From the NCBI GenBank assembly GCA_963822955.1, contig CAWGJS010000002.1, positions 682,001 to 746,000 of the forward strand: 64,000 bases of DNA, in the 5' to 3' direction. Each line of letters begins with the position of its first letter. Position 1 is the first letter of the stretch. Below are positions 33,715-43,574 of this stretch, piece by piece. Made by a program: the position numbers and the translations under genes. A model generated the notes under the pieces. It was not told the DNA's origin, made no database searches, and saw only the letters and a list, made by a program, of their open reading frames with translations. The DNA is from JAJYUU01 sp963822955 (GTDB lineage Bacteria > Actinomycetota > Actinomycetes > Streptosporangiales > Streptosporangiaceae).

Positions 33715-34704
33715 ATGAAGCACCCCATGACTGAGCAGGCAGGCGTGACCGAGCGTCGCGGGGCACGGATGCGGTACGGCGCGGTCCTGCCGGGCGGGAC
33801 CGCTCCGGAGCAGCTGGAGCTGGCCGTGCTGGCCGAGCAGGCCGGATGGGACGGGGTATTCGTCTGGGAGACGGCCTACGGCCCAGACCCCTGGAGCATG
33901 CTCGCGGCCATGGCCGCCCGGACCTCCACTGTGAGGCTCGGCACAATGCTGACGCCGCTCCCGTTTCGCCGTCCCTGGAAGGTGGCGAGCCAGGTCGCGA
34001 CGCTGGACCAGCTGTCCGGCGGGCGGGCTGTGCTAGCGGTCGGGGTCGGCGCGATGGACGCCGACCTGCCGGACACCGGTGAGGTCAGGGACCTGCCCGG
34101 ACGAGCAGAGCTCCTGGACGAGGGCATCGACCTGATCCGCACGCTCTGGGATGGCGGCGCCAGCTACCACGGGCGGCACTACGACTACCAGGCTGGCGCG
34201 CTTGACCTGTCGTCAGCGGCGCGGCCGGTCCAGGACCGGATCCCTATCTGGGTCGTGGGGGTATGGCCCGCTCCTAGGTCCATGCGCCGGGTGCTGCGCT
34301 GTGACGGCGTCATCCCGCAGTACCGCGCGAGCGACGGCGGGCCGAGGCCAGTTGATGCCCGCGCCCTCCGGGACTGGCTGACCGAGCAGGGTGCGGCGGC
34401 TGATTTCGACATCATTGCCGACGGTGAGACCCCGGCTGATGATGCGCAGGCAGCGGCTGCCGACGCTGCGGAGTTCGCCGCGGCTGGCTGTACATGGTGG
34501 CTGGAGACCAGATGGCAAGCGCGCGAGGAGATGGCCGGCGCTGGCGGCCGGCCCGCCCCGGCCGGCTCGGTCCCGGCCGGCTCAGCCGCGCCGGTAGCGG
34601 CTCAGTCAGCGAGTGCCGTGCGCAGCCACGACTCGATTCCGGCAATGTGCACGGTGGCCCAGGAACGCGCCAGATCCCCGTCGCGGCTCATGATCGCGTT
34701 ATAG
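33715..34704 (+). CDS. LLM-class (F420- or FMN-dependent) oxidoreductase
   Basis: A luciferase-like TIM-barrel protein: MRYGAVLPGGTAPEQLELAVLAEQAGWDGVFVWE, RTSTVRLGTMLTPLPFRRPWKVASQVATLDQLSGGRAVLAVGVG and DEGIDLIRTLWDGG. The start is ATG 33715, 33727 or 33769; GAGGG favours the first. The family domain ends near EMAGAGGRPAP; the last ~55 residues are Pro/Ala-Ser rich and 103 bases overlap the convergent GntR gene, so the true end may be earlier. Confidence 0.87.
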   Translation: MKHPMTEQAGVTERRGARMRYGAVLPGGTAPEQLELAVLAEQAGWDGVFVWETAYGPDPWSMLAAMAARTSTVRLGTMLTPLPFRRPWKVASQVATLDQLSGGRAVLAVGVGAMDADLPDTGEVRDLPGRAELLDEGIDLIRTLWDGGASYHGRHYDYQAGALDLSSAARPVQDRIPIWVVGVWPAPRSMRRVLRCDGVIPQYRASDGGPRPVDARALRDWLTEQGAAADFDIIADGETPADDAQAAAADAAEFAAAGCTWWLETRWQAREEMAGAGGRPAPAGSVPAGSAAPVAAQSASAVRSHDSIPAMCTVAQERARSPSRLMIAL

Positions 34705-35279
34705 ATAGCCCGGTGCTCGGCCAGCGTGCGGTCCAGCGCACGCCGCTCAGTCATGCCGCGCCAGACTCGGGCCCTTGTGGTCGGCGCGGACATGTTGTCC
34801 ACCAGCGAGGCCAGCACCGAATTGCGCGAGCCGACGGCAATCTTGCGATGGAACTCCAGGTCGGTGGCCACGAAATCCTCGACGGGCGAGTCCGCGTCGG
34901 TAGCGTCGAGGACCTTGCCGAGCTCGATCCTCTCGTCATCCGGCATCCGGATTGCCGCCAGCGCGGTGGCAGCCGGCGCAAGTATGCGTCGCACCTCAAG
35001 GAACTCCAGCACGGTGTCGTCCCGGTGGAAGTCCACGATGAAGCTCAGCGCCTCGAGCAGCAGCGACGGAGCCAGGCTCGTCGCGTACGTGCCGTCGCCC
35101 TGGCGGACGTCCAGCACGTTGATCAGGCTGAGCGCTTTCACTGCCTCGCGGAGCGAGTTACGGGACAGGCCGAGCTCGGCTGCGAGGTCCGCTTCTCGTG
35201 GCAGCTTCTCCCCCGGCCGCACCCGCCCCGAGGTGATCATCTGCTTGATCTTGTCGATCGCCTCGTCGGTAAGAGCCAC
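34602..35279 (-). CDS. GntR/FadR-family regulator of the deoxysugar operon
   Basis: 225 residues: winged helix (DKIKQMITSGRVRPGEKLPREADLAAELGLSRNSLREAVKAL, 9-50) and FCD ligand domain (DDTVLEFLEVRRILAPAATALAAI, DLEFHRKIAVGSRN, AEHRAIYNAIMSRD) whose Asp/His residues bind a metal and a sugar-acid ligand. It is the last gene of the operon and begins inside the lactonase gene (43-base overlap). It probably binds the 43575-43606 palindrome and responds to a pathway sugar acid (inference). Confidence 0.92.
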   Translation of the reverse strand: MALTDEAIDKIKQMITSGRVRPGEKLPREADLAAELGLSRNSLREAVKALSLINVLDVRQGDGTYATSLAPSLLLEALSFIVDFHRDDTVLEFLEVRRILAPAATALAAIRMPDDERIELGKVLDATDADSPVEDFVATDLEFHRKIAVGSRNSVLASLVDNMSAPTTRARVWRGMTERRALDRTLAEHRAIYNAIMSRDGDLARSWATVHIAGIESWLRTALAD

Positions 35280-36166
35280 GACCCGCCTCCAGAACGTTGA
35301 TCTTCACCAGCGATCCCTGCGCGTTCTGAGATGCCGTACACCCGCGCGGCGGTCAGCGCGAACACTGACCTGCGCTCGGCGTCCGACAAGCCGGTCAGCA
35401 GCGACTGCGCCAGCTGTACCACGCTGGCATAGTCGCTCGCGAGCAGGCAAACTGGCCAGTCCGACCCAAACATGACCCGCTCGGGGCCGAACGCATTCAG
35501 TATCACATCGGCGTACGGGGCAAAGGCTGCCGATGGCGTGCCAGGTACGGCTTCGGTAACGAGCCCGGACAGCTTGCACACGGTGTTCGGCTGGCTCGCC
35601 AGCTCCCGGATGTCAGCTGCCCAGCCCTCGACGGCACCGGTCGCTATCGGCGGCTTCCCCGCGTGATCGAGCGCAAAGGTGAGGCCTGGAACGGCCGCCG
35701 CGGCATATGCGGCCGACGTGATCTGGTGCGGCCGCACGACAAGGTCGTAGCACAGGCCGGCTGCGGCGACCGCGCGCAGGCCGCGGATGACGTCCGGCCG
35801 GCGCAGCCAGTCCGCGTCAGGCTCGGACTGCACCTGGTGCCTGATACCCGCCAGGAAGCGGCCGCCGCGGCAGGACTTGAGCCTGGCCAGCTCATCGCCG
35901 ACAGCGCCGGAGGTCAGGTCGGTCCAGCCGACGACGCCGACGACAAGCGGGTCGGCTGCGGCGAGGGCAAGCAGTTCCGGTGTCTCATCAGCGACCGTCA
36001 CCGTCTGGACGACGATCGTGGCGCCGACACCAGCAGCCTGCGCGGCTGGCCGCAGGTCATCGACCGTGAAGCTGCGGCGGATGGCCGCCATGTCCGGGCC
36101 GCGGATCCAGTCCTGATCGCGGACGCCCAGATCCCAGACATGGTGGTGCGCATCGATGATGCTCAT
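35237..36166 (-). CDS. Amidohydrolase, L-fuconolactonase-like
   Basis: 309 residues, Amidohydro_2 family: IDAHHHVWDL (metal HxH), then DLRPAAQAAGVGATIVVQTV, GIRHQVQSEPDADWL, LTFALDHAGKPPI and MFGSDWPVCLL (the Asp of the active site). Family members open L-fucono-1,5-lactone or L-rhamnono-lactone. In this operon it follows the aldose dehydrogenase. Start ATG 36166 overlaps the mutarotase stop (ATGA). The last ~25 residues overlap the GntR gene and look non-native. Confidence 0.9.
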   Translation of the reverse strand: MSIIDAHHHVWDLGVRDQDWIRGPDMAAIRRSFTVDDLRPAAQAAGVGATIVVQTVTVADETPELLALAAADPLVVGVVGWTDLTSGAVGDELARLKSCRGGRFLAGIRHQVQSEPDADWLRRPDVIRGLRAVAAAGLCYDLVVRPHQITSAAYAAAAVPGLTFALDHAGKPPIATGAVEGWAADIRELASQPNTVCKLSGLVTEAVPGTPSAAFAPYADVILNAFGPERVMFGSDWPVCLLASDYASVVQLAQSLLTGLSDAERRSVFALTAARVYGISERAGIAGEDQRSGGGSWLLPTRRSTRSSR

Positions 36167-36474
36167 AGTTGCCAGACCGCCGGCAGCGCGGCGCTGGCGC
36201 CGTGCACTGAGTAGTCATGGGAAGTCTCAAGCAGCTCCGCCATCCGGCCCTGCCAGGCGATGTTCACCGGATCTGGTGCCAGCGCAGCGAGCATGGCCGC
36301 ATAGTCGTCGCACTCAATGAGATGGAACAGGTCGGTGCCACTGCGCCAGATCGTCCAGCTGCTCACGCCGGCCGCCCTGATCGCCGCGGTCAGCTCGCTG
36401 GGCACCTCGCGGTGAGCCTGCTCGTAATTCACGATGCGGTCCGCGCGCGCACGAGTGTGCAGAGCAACCCTCAT
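36163..36474 (-). CDS. L-rhamnose/L-fucose mutarotase (RhaM/YiiL family)
   Basis: 103 residues. RVALHTRARADRIVNYEQAHREVPSELTAAIRAAGVSSWTIWRSGTDLFHLIECDDYAAMLAAL shows the ferredoxin-like fold with the His/Tyr catalytic pattern of COG3254. Converts sugar anomers before the dehydrogenase. ATG 36474 is chosen; an in-frame reading continues upstream to 36591 into the neighbouring gene. Confidence 0.9.
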   Translation of the reverse strand: MRVALHTRARADRIVNYEQAHREVPSELTAAIRAAGVSSWTIWRSGTDLFHLIECDDYAAMLAALAPDPVNIAWQGRMAELLETSHDYSVHGASAALPAVWQL

Positions 36475-36502
36475 CGGCCGCCTCCCTTCATCGGCCGCTC
36501 CG

Positions 36503-37477
36503 TCACCGTCTGCCTGGCCTGGCCGCCAGGGCCTCCCACAACGCTTCGGGAATCTCGAGACTGCGCATATCGATCGCATCGGTGATCTCACCCGCAGTTC
36601 GGGCGCCGATCAGGACGCTCGCGACCGCCGGATGGCGCAGCGGGAACCGGGCCGCAGCCGCACGCAGCGGCACGCCGAACTGTGAGCATGTCGCTTCCAT
36701 CGCACGGGCCCGACTCAGCAGCGAACGCGGAGCGGGCCGATAGTCGTATGTCGCTCCCGCCGCCGGCGCGGCGAGCACGCCCGAGTTGAAGACTCCGCCG
36801 ACGATGACGGCGACGCCGCGGTCAGCAGCGGCCGGCAGCAGCGCATGAGCTGCGGATTGGTCGAGCAGCGTGTAGCGGCCCGCGATCAGGACTACGTCGA
36901 TGTCCGTGTCGATGACAAAGCGCGTCAGCATCTCGGTCTGGGTCATCCCGACACCGATCGCACGCACGCATCCTTCCGCGCGCAACTGCTCCAGTGCTGG
37001 GTACGCCTCGCGCAGTGCTTGCTCACCGTGATCGTCCGGATCGTGGATGAGCGCGATGTCAACCCGGTCCAGGCCTAGCCGGTCGAGGCTGTCGGCCAGG
37101 CTGCGGCGGACGCCATCGCCGCTGAAGTCAAACACTCGGCTAGCGGTAGCCGGGACAGCGAAGCCTTCCGGGTCGCGCCCGAAAGTCTCGGCAGCTGGCT
37201 TCAGCAGTCGGCCAACCTTGGTCGAGATCACGTACTCGCAGCGTGGCCGGTCCCGCAGCGCGGCGCCGAGGCGCCGCTCGGACAGGCCGAGGCCGTAATG
37301 CGGTGCGGTGTCAAAGGTCCTGATGCCACAATGCCATGCCGCATCGACCACGGCCCTGGCGTCCTGGTCGCTGACCTCGGTAAACAGGTTGCCGATCGCC
37401 GCCCCACCGAACGAGATCTCGGTCACGCGGACCGCGGAGCGACCCAGCCGGCGCTGCCGTGGTGGCGCTGTGATCAT
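36503..37477 (-). CDS. Aldo/keto reductase, L-fucose (D-threo-aldose) 1-dehydrogenase type
   Basis: 324 residues. AKR tetrad elements: TFDTAPHYGLGLSERRLGAAL (Asp, Tyr), VISTKVGRLL (Lys) and ALIHDPDDHG (His). The sequence style (TEISFGGAAIGNLFTEVSDQDARAVVDAAW) is that of D-threo-aldose 1-dehydrogenases, which oxidise L-fucose to the lactone with NAD(P)+. ATGA junction with the upstream SDR gene. Confidence 0.92.
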   Translation of the reverse strand: MITAPPRQRRLGRSAVRVTEISFGGAAIGNLFTEVSDQDARAVVDAAWHCGIRTFDTAPHYGLGLSERRLGAALRDRPRCEYVISTKVGRLLKPAAETFGRDPEGFAVPATASRVFDFSGDGVRRSLADSLDRLGLDRVDIALIHDPDDHGEQALREAYPALEQLRAEGCVRAIGVGMTQTEMLTRFVIDTDIDVVLIAGRYTLLDQSAAHALLPAAADRGVAVIVGGVFNSGVLAAPAAGATYDYRPAPRSLLSRARAMEATCSQFGVPLRAAAARFPLRHPAVASVLIGARTAGEITDAIDMRSLEIPEALWEALAARPGRR

Positions 37478-38221
37478 GACCGGGGCCTGACCCGGAGCCC
37501 GGCCACGCCGCCGTCGATGGCCAGCGCCGCGCCCGTCACCGATGCGGCCGCCGGGCTGGCGAGGTACGCGATGCCGGCCGCGACTTCATCAGCGCTGACC
37601 AGCCGACCCATCGGCTGCCGTGCCTGCAAGGCCGCGCGTTCTTCGGCCGGGTTGTCGGCCTGACCGAGCAGCCGCCCGATCCACGGGGTGTCGGCGGTAC
37701 CCGGGTTGACGCAATTGACGCGGATGCCGTCGTGCACATGGTCAGCCGCCATCGCTAGCGTCAGGGCGAGGACGGCACCCTTGGTCGCGGAGTACAGCGC
37801 GCGCTGCGGCAGGCCGGCAGTGGCGGCGATCGAGCAGGTGTTGACGATCGCGGCATGGGCCGACCTGCGCAGGTAGGGCAGCGCCGCCCGAGTGACGCGC
37901 ACCATCCCGACGACGTTGACGTCGAAGACGTGATGCCATTCCGCATCCGGGTTATCTGCCACGGTTCCGATGGCACCGACGCCCGCGTTGTTCACCAGGA
38001 TGTCGATGCCGCCGAGCTGCTGCGGCTGCCGTGGTCACGGCGAGCCGGACGGATGCATCATCGGTGACGTCAGCCCGCAGGGCCAGGAACTCTCCGCCAG
38101 GATTCACATCTAGTACAGCAACCCGCGCGCCCTGGCCGTCGAGCAGCCTGGCTGTCGCCAGGCCTATTCCGGACCCGCCGCCTGTCACGACTGCCGCCAG
38201 CCCGCTCAGCTCGCCGGCCAT
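37474..38221 (-). pseudogene. SDR dehydrogenase, 2-keto-3-deoxy-L-fuconate dehydrogenase-like, one frame break
   Basis: The N-terminal piece (38221-~38030) has the Rossmann motif VTGGGSGIGLATARLL and ends in frame at RADVTDDASVRLAVTTAAAA; the rest (LGGIDILVNNAGVGAIGT to the end) continues in another frame, with NNAG, TCSIAATAGLPQRALYSATKGAV (Ser, Tyr-x3-Lys) and the usual C-terminus. Dropping one base near 38014-38025 restores a complete ~248-residue SDR. So it is either a recent mutation or a sequence error. In the pathway it would oxidise 2-keto-3-deoxy-L-fuconate. Confidence 0.85.
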
Positions 38222-38232
38222 CTGCCGTGCTC

Positions 38233-39339
38233 CTATCTCTCTTCAGCGGTCGACTCGCCGCCGACGATGCGAGCGAGGAACAGCGCGAACAAGATCACCG
38301 CGCCGTCGATGGCCTCGATCCAGTAATTCGACACGTTCGCGAGGTCGAGGATGTCCTGGACGAAACCAAGCAGGATGACGCCCGAGGCCGCGCCGATCAT
38401 GTTGCCGCGGCCGCCCTTCAGGCTGACACCACCGATCACTGCGGCGGCGAACACCGAGAAGATGATGCCCTCGCCATAGCCCTGCTGGCCGGTCACGGCC
38501 GAGACACGCCCTGCCTCCATCAGGCCGCCAAGCGCCGCGAGCATGCTGCCCGCTACGTATACGCCGATCTTGATGCGCTCAACCTTGATGCCCGCTGCTC
38601 GCGCGGCCGCGGGATTGCCACCGACCGCGTAGATCGCGCGCCCGGTGCGGTGATACCGCAGGAACAGGCCGACCAGGACGAAGATGACGGCCGTGACCAC
38701 GAACGACACCGGGACCTGTCCGAAGTAGGCGGCACCCAGATATCCGAATGCCCTCGGCAGGTTGAACAGCGACTGAGCCTTGACGATCCCGTTCTGCAGG
38801 CCGGCCAGCACGATCGTCATGCCGAGAGTCAGGATGAATCCGTTCAGCCGGCCCTTCACGATGAGCAGCCCATTGATGAGGCCGACCGCGGCCCCGACGG
38901 CGAACAGAATCAGCAAGCCGAGGAACGGGCTGAGCTGAGCGCCGCTGCCGTACGCCGCGACCGGCAAGATCAGCCACGCCGCGACCATTGGCGCAAGGCC
39001 ATACGTCGATTCCAGCGACAGGTCCATGCCGCCGATCATGAGAATCAGGCTCTCGCCAACCACCACGACGCCAAGCGCCGAGATCTGCTGGCCGATCCCG
39101 GCGATGTTCGAGACCGTCAGGAAAGCCGGGCTGACGACGGCGCCGACTACCAGCAAGATCAGCAGGACAGGCAGCAACGCTACCTCGCGCAGCACGCTGA
39201 CGTTTGTTTCGCGCAGCCGAGCCCAGAGCGTGCTGCCACTGCGAGCTACGACAAGAGCAGCGCCGCTTGGCGCTGCCGCGCCAGTAGCCGCCGCGCTCGC
39301 AGTACCGGCCGACGCGTCGGGCGGCTGGTTGGAGATCAT
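38233..39339 (-). CDS. Sugar ABC transporter permease (RbsC/XylH family)
   Basis: 368 residues, ~10 membrane helices. The signature is VVVGESLILMIGGMDLSLESTYG, NGLLIVKGRLNGFILTLGM, RAIYAVGGNPAAARAAGIKVERIK and GGVSLKGGRGNMIGAASGV. Its start overlaps the ATPase stop by four bases (ATGA). The only transporter gene in this operon without a frame break. Confidence 0.94.
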   Translation of the reverse strand: MISNQPPDASAGTASAAATGAAAPSGAALVVARSGSTLWARLRETNVSVLREVALLPVLLILLVVGAVVSPAFLTVSNIAGIGQQISALGVVVVGESLILMIGGMDLSLESTYGLAPMVAAWLILPVAAYGSGAQLSPFLGLLILFAVGAAVGLINGLLIVKGRLNGFILTLGMTIVLAGLQNGIVKAQSLFNLPRAFGYLGAAYFGQVPVSFVVTAVIFVLVGLFLRYHRTGRAIYAVGGNPAAARAAGIKVERIKIGVYVAGSMLAALGGLMEAGRVSAVTGQQGYGEGIIFSVFAAAVIGGVSLKGGRGNMIGAASGVILLGFVQDILDLANVSNYWIEAIDGAVILFALFLARIVGGESTAEER

Positions 39340-40900
39340 TGTGCTGCCTCCTCGGGCGCGTCATGATCCGTGCCGGACAAACCCTCGGTAGCGACGATCA
39401 GCTCATCCCGGTCGAAGGGCGGCTCGGTAAACTCGGCGAAGACCTCACCCCGGACAAGGACGATCACGCGATCACAGATGACGAGGTCGGAGAGCTCGTC
39501 GGTGCACAGCAGCAGTGCGGCGCCTTTCTTCCTGGCTACCCCAGCGAGCGCGTCAAGTAGCAGTGCCTTCGATGCGACGTCGACGCCGCGGGTCGGCGTG
39601 ATGGCGATGATCAGACTCGGATCATGCGCAAGGGTTCGCGCAACGGTCACCTTCTGCTGATTGCCGCCGGACAGTTCCTTGACCGGCTGGCCGGGACCAG
39701 ATGACACCAGTGACAGCGCTCTGGTGATGGGCGCCGCGGCAGCAACCCTGCGCCTGGGCGGCATCAGCCCGAACCTGCCGGCCAGCCTGTCGGTAATGGC
39801 CATGGTTGCGTTCTCCGCCACGCCGAGGTGCGCGACGAACCCTTCGGTGCGCCGGTCTTCCGGGACATAGCCAATCCCGGCATGCTGGGCGACGTCGCGC
39901 CGTCCGGACGGAATCACCCGGCCGGCCAGCGTGATCCGGCCGCCGTCATGAGACTCGGCTCCCGCGATTGTCCGGCCAATCGTCGCCACTCCGGCGCTGA
40001 GCAGGCCGGTGACTCCGACGATCTCGCCGTTCCCGACCTGCAGCGACACTCCGGCCAGGCGCCCGCGAGGCGAGTTCGAGGTGAGATCCTCCACTGTCAG
40101 GACCGTTTCGGCTCGCTCGCGGCCATCAGCACGCCCGGTCCGGTCCCTCAAGTCCGTCGGATCAGCGGTGACCACCGCGTCGCCGACCATCGAATGGATC
40201 AAGTCGTCCTTCGTGAGGCCCGGCGACCGGCGCGGTCAGCACCAGCCTCCCATCGCGCAGCACCGCCACGTCCTGGCAGATCTCGAAGACCTCTTCCAGG
40301 TGATGGGAGATATACAAGACCGCGACGCCGCCGTCTGCGAGCTGCCGCACCCGATCGAACAATCGCCGGACTGCGTCGCGTTCGAGCGCTGCCGTCGGCT
40401 CGTCCAGCAGCACGCACTTGGCACCGCGCGCAAGTGCCCGCGCGATCTCGACGATCTGGAGCTGCTCCACCGTCAGGTTCCGGCACAGCGCCTCGGCCGC
40501 GAATGTCGTAGCCCCAGTCACGCATGATGTCGCGGGTCCTGGCGCGCAGGTCCCGCCAGCTGACATATCGCCTCGTCTCGCCGAGGAAGACGTTCTCCGC
40601 TACCGAGAGGCCGGGCACGACCATCGAGTGCTGGAAGACGGTGGCGATCCACTCGCGCCAGCGCGCGACGTCGCCCACCCGCGGCGCCGGGGCACCGCCC
40701 ATGCGCACCGATCCGGCGTCGGGTGCCACGAGCCCCGACAAGATCGAGACGACGGTCGACTTTCCGGCCCCGTTCCGGCCCACCAGGCCCAGGCATTGCC
40801 CCGCGCCGATAGACAGATCGACGCCGCGAAGTGCCAGCGTGTTGCCGAATCGCTTGTCGACGCCCGTCATCTCGATGAGCCTGGGGCCACTGGAGCTCAT
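39336..40900 (-). pseudogene. Sugar ABC transporter ATPase (RbsA/MglA family), two frame breaks
   Basis: Three pieces in three frames make one normal two-cassette protein. Piece 1 (40900-~40500): RFGNTLALRGVDLSIGAGQCLGLVGRNGAGKSTVVSIL. Piece 2 (~40500-~40220): AAEALCRNLTVEQLQIVEIARALARGAKCVLLDEPTAALERDAV ... LYISHHLEEVFEICQDVAVLRDGRLV. Piece 3 (~40220-39336): LTKDDLIHSMVGDAV ... GIGYVPEDRRTEG ... KELSGGNQQKVTVARTLAHD. The second break is cured by removing one G from GGG near 40219-40221. The linker KSELS-type LSGGQ of cassette 1 is degenerate. Error or recent decay. Confidence 0.88.
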
Positions 40901-40959
40901 GGCATCTCCGTTCGCGGAAGGAAGGGCGGCCGGCACCCGGAGGTGCCGGCCGCGGCGAG

Positions 40960-42109
40960 CTAAGACGCGGCGCAGACGCCACCGTGAGCGGCGCCGTACA
41001 CGTTGCCCCAGAGGGCTGAGTCGGAGACGGGAGTACTCGATGGCGCTGGCCGGGCAGGCCGTCGACCGGCTGTGGCGACCGTGAGCGTAGTCTGCGACTT
41101 GGTTACGAACGGCGCCACTATCGGGTCAGCCAGGTTGGTGTCGCCCTGGTAGGTGACATCCTGCAGCGTCGGAGCGCCGCCACCGGGGTCACCGACGGCA
41201 AGCTTGACGCCCTTCGCGGCGTCCGCCGCATAGGTCAGCGCATACTGCGCGTACAGGTTGGCGGGCTGAGACTGGGATGCCGACACCGTGCCAGCGGTGA
41301 TGTCGCACATCTCGAACGGCACGCCGTCGTCACTGACCAGAATGACCGGATGTGCAGAGCCGGGACCGAGACCTTTGCTCTTCAGCAACGGGATGATGCC
41401 GGTGTCGGGACTCGACCACTGTGAGTAGATGGCCTTCAGCTTCGAGCCATATGCGTTGACCGCATTCTGTGCGTCGGTCACCGCCGTCGCGTCCGTCCAG
41501 ACAGTCGGATCCTTCAGGATGGTCACCCCTGGATCGTTCGCCGACATGCAGGCGTTGAAGGCGTTCGTCCGATCCGCGCCGTTCGACGACGTCAGGTCAC
41601 CTTCAAGATCGAGAACGTAACCAGACTTGACGTGCTGCGAGATGTATGCGCAGGCATCCTGGCCGTAGAGCGTGTTCGACGCCCGGACGACCATGTAGAC
41701 CTTGCCGACGCCAACGATGGTGTCGACCGAGACCAGCTGGACGTGGTGGGAGGCAGCGTAGGTGATAGCCGGACCTAGGCTCGTCGCGGTCTCCGGATTC
41801 ACCACGATGGCCTTCGCGCCCTCGTTGACAAGGTTCTCGATCTGCGTGGTTCTGCAGGCTCGCGTTAGCGCCCGCCAGCAGGGGGCCAAGCATCTTGATA
41901 TGCAGTTGCTTGGCATATTGCTGCTCGTAGTTGATGTATGCAGCCCAGAACGCGGTGTTGTTGTAGGTCAGGTCGATTCCGATGGTGACCGGGCCGGAAG
42001 ACTTGGTTGCCGTGGTCGACCCGCTGGTCCCGCTGGAACCGCAACCAGCCACCAGCACGCCCGCGGCGGCCAGCGCCACCGTGCCGAGCAAACGGCCGTT
42101 AACTCTCAT
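40960..42109 (-). pseudogene. Sugar-binding lipoprotein (RbsB-like), one frame break
   Basis: The first frame (42109-~41865) gives a signal and lipobox (MRVNGRLLGTVALAAAGVLVAGC) and VTIGIDLTYNNTAFWAAYINYEQQYAKQLHIKMLGPLLAGANASLQN; the second frame continues at TQIENLVNEGAKAIVVNPETATSLGPAI to the end. One base too many near 41858 separates them. The joined product is a ~380-residue Peripla_BP_4 protein of the ribose/xylose/rhamnose type that feeds the neighbouring transporter. Confidence 0.87.
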
Positions 42110-42173
42110 GGCTCTCCTAACGTGATTTCGAAGCTTATGAGACAGACGGGTTGATTAGCCGCATTACGATGTC

Positions 42174-43559
42174 TTATGCGCCTCCTATCTGCTGCCAGAT
42201 GGAGCCGTGAGGGAATTCGTAATCACGCAGCGAGTCCGGCCGGAGCATGGCCGAGAAACCAGGCGTCGCTGGCGCGAGGTACCGGCCGGCGACGACGTGC
42301 ACCGGGTCGGTGAAGTGCTCGTGCAGGTGATCGACGTACTCCAGGACCCGATCGGCCGTAGTAGCTGAGACCGACACGAAGTCGAACATCGCCAGATGCT
42401 GGACCATCTCGCACAGGCCGACGCCACCGGCGTGCGGGCAGACCGGAATCCCGAACTTCGCGGCCATCAGCAAGATCGCAACGTTTTCGTTGACCCCGGC
42501 AACCCGGCATGCGTCGATCGTGAGGAAGTCCACCGCACCTGCCTGGAGAAGCTGCTTGAAGATGACGCGGTTGGCCACGTGCTCACCGGCAGCGATCTTG
42601 ATCGGCGCAATGGCGGCGCGGATGGCGGCGAGGCCGAGAATCTCGTCCGGGCTCGTCGGCTCCTCGACCCAGTACGGATCCCAGGGACCTAGCTCGGTGA
42701 TCGCAGCGATCGCCTGCGCGACGCCCCAGCGCTGGTTCGCGTCGACCGCGATCCGGATGTCAGGCCCGACCGCCTCCCTGGCTAGCGCCAGTCGGCGTGC
42801 GTCAACGTCGCTGTCGGCGCCGACCTTGAGCTTGATCTGGCCGAACCCGTCCGCGATCGCCTGCCGGGACAACTGGACGAGCTTCTCGTCCGAATAGCCG
42901 ATCCAGCCCGGCGTCGTGGTGTAAGCGGGGTAGCCCTCGCGCTCCAGCTGAGCGATCCGCTCGTCCCGGCCATGCTGAGCGGCACGGAGTATCTCCAGCG
43001 CCTCACGCGGCGTCAGCGCATCGTCGAGATAGCGGAAGTCGATCAGGCTGACGATCTGCTCAGGGGTCATGTCCGCCAGCAGCCGCCAGAGCGGCTTGCC
43101 CGCCAGCTTGGCAGCAAGGTCCCAGGCAGCGTTGACGACGGCGCCGATCGCCATGTGCATGACGCCCTTCTCCGGGCCGAGCCAGCGCAGCTGGCTGTCA
43201 TTGATCAGGCTGGCGCTGAAGCCACCGAGATCACTGATGATGTCGTCCACCCAGCGGCCGACCACCTGCGGGCGGAGCGCCCCGAGGGCCGCCACGATGA
43301 CATCGTTACCGCGCCCGATGGTGAAGCAGAGCGAGTGGCCGGCCAGGCCATCATCGTCAGTGCGCAGGATCGCGTATGCCGCCGAATAGTCCGGGTCGGG
43401 ATTCATGGCGTCCGACCCGTCGTGCTGGAGCGAGGTCGGGAAGCGTACGTCGAAGCAGTCGAGCGCGACAATCCGGGGACCGGAGCTGACAGTGCCGCTG
43501 CCGGGGCGCGCACGCGGCGCCGGAATGATCGCGGAGTCCTCTGGCTGAACCTGCGTCAC
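42174..43559 (-). CDS. L-fuconate dehydratase (enolase superfamily)
   Basis: 461 residues. Mandelate-racemase-type dehydratase: IKLKVGAD (KxK base), IAVDANQRW, WVEEPTSPDE and KIAAGEHVANR supply the three metal ligands and active-site His region, followed by VCPHAGGVGLCEMVQHLAMFDFV, typical of fuconate dehydratases. Makes 2-keto-3-deoxy-L-fuconate. GTG 43559 has GGGAG just upstream; the reading open to 43721 crosses the operator and is rejected. First gene of the operon. Confidence 0.92.
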   Translation of the reverse strand: MTQVQPEDSAIIPAPRARPGSGTVSSGPRIVALDCFDVRFPTSLQHDGSDAMNPDPDYSAAYAILRTDDDGLAGHSLCFTIGRGNDVIVAALGALRPQVVGRWVDDIISDLGGFSASLINDSQLRWLGPEKGVMHMAIGAVVNAAWDLAAKLAGKPLWRLLADMTPEQIVSLIDFRYLDDALTPREALEILRAAQHGRDERIAQLEREGYPAYTTTPGWIGYSDEKLVQLSRQAIADGFGQIKLKVGADSDVDARRLALAREAVGPDIRIAVDANQRWGVAQAIAAITELGPWDPYWVEEPTSPDEILGLAAIRAAIAPIKIAAGEHVANRVIFKQLLQAGAVDFLTIDACRVAGVNENVAILLMAAKFGIPVCPHAGGVGLCEMVQHLAMFDFVSVSATTADRVLEYVDHLHEHFTDPVHVVAGRYLAPATPGFSAMLRPDSLRDYEFPHGSIWQQIGGA

Positions 43560-43574
43560 GAGCGCTCCCTCGGG

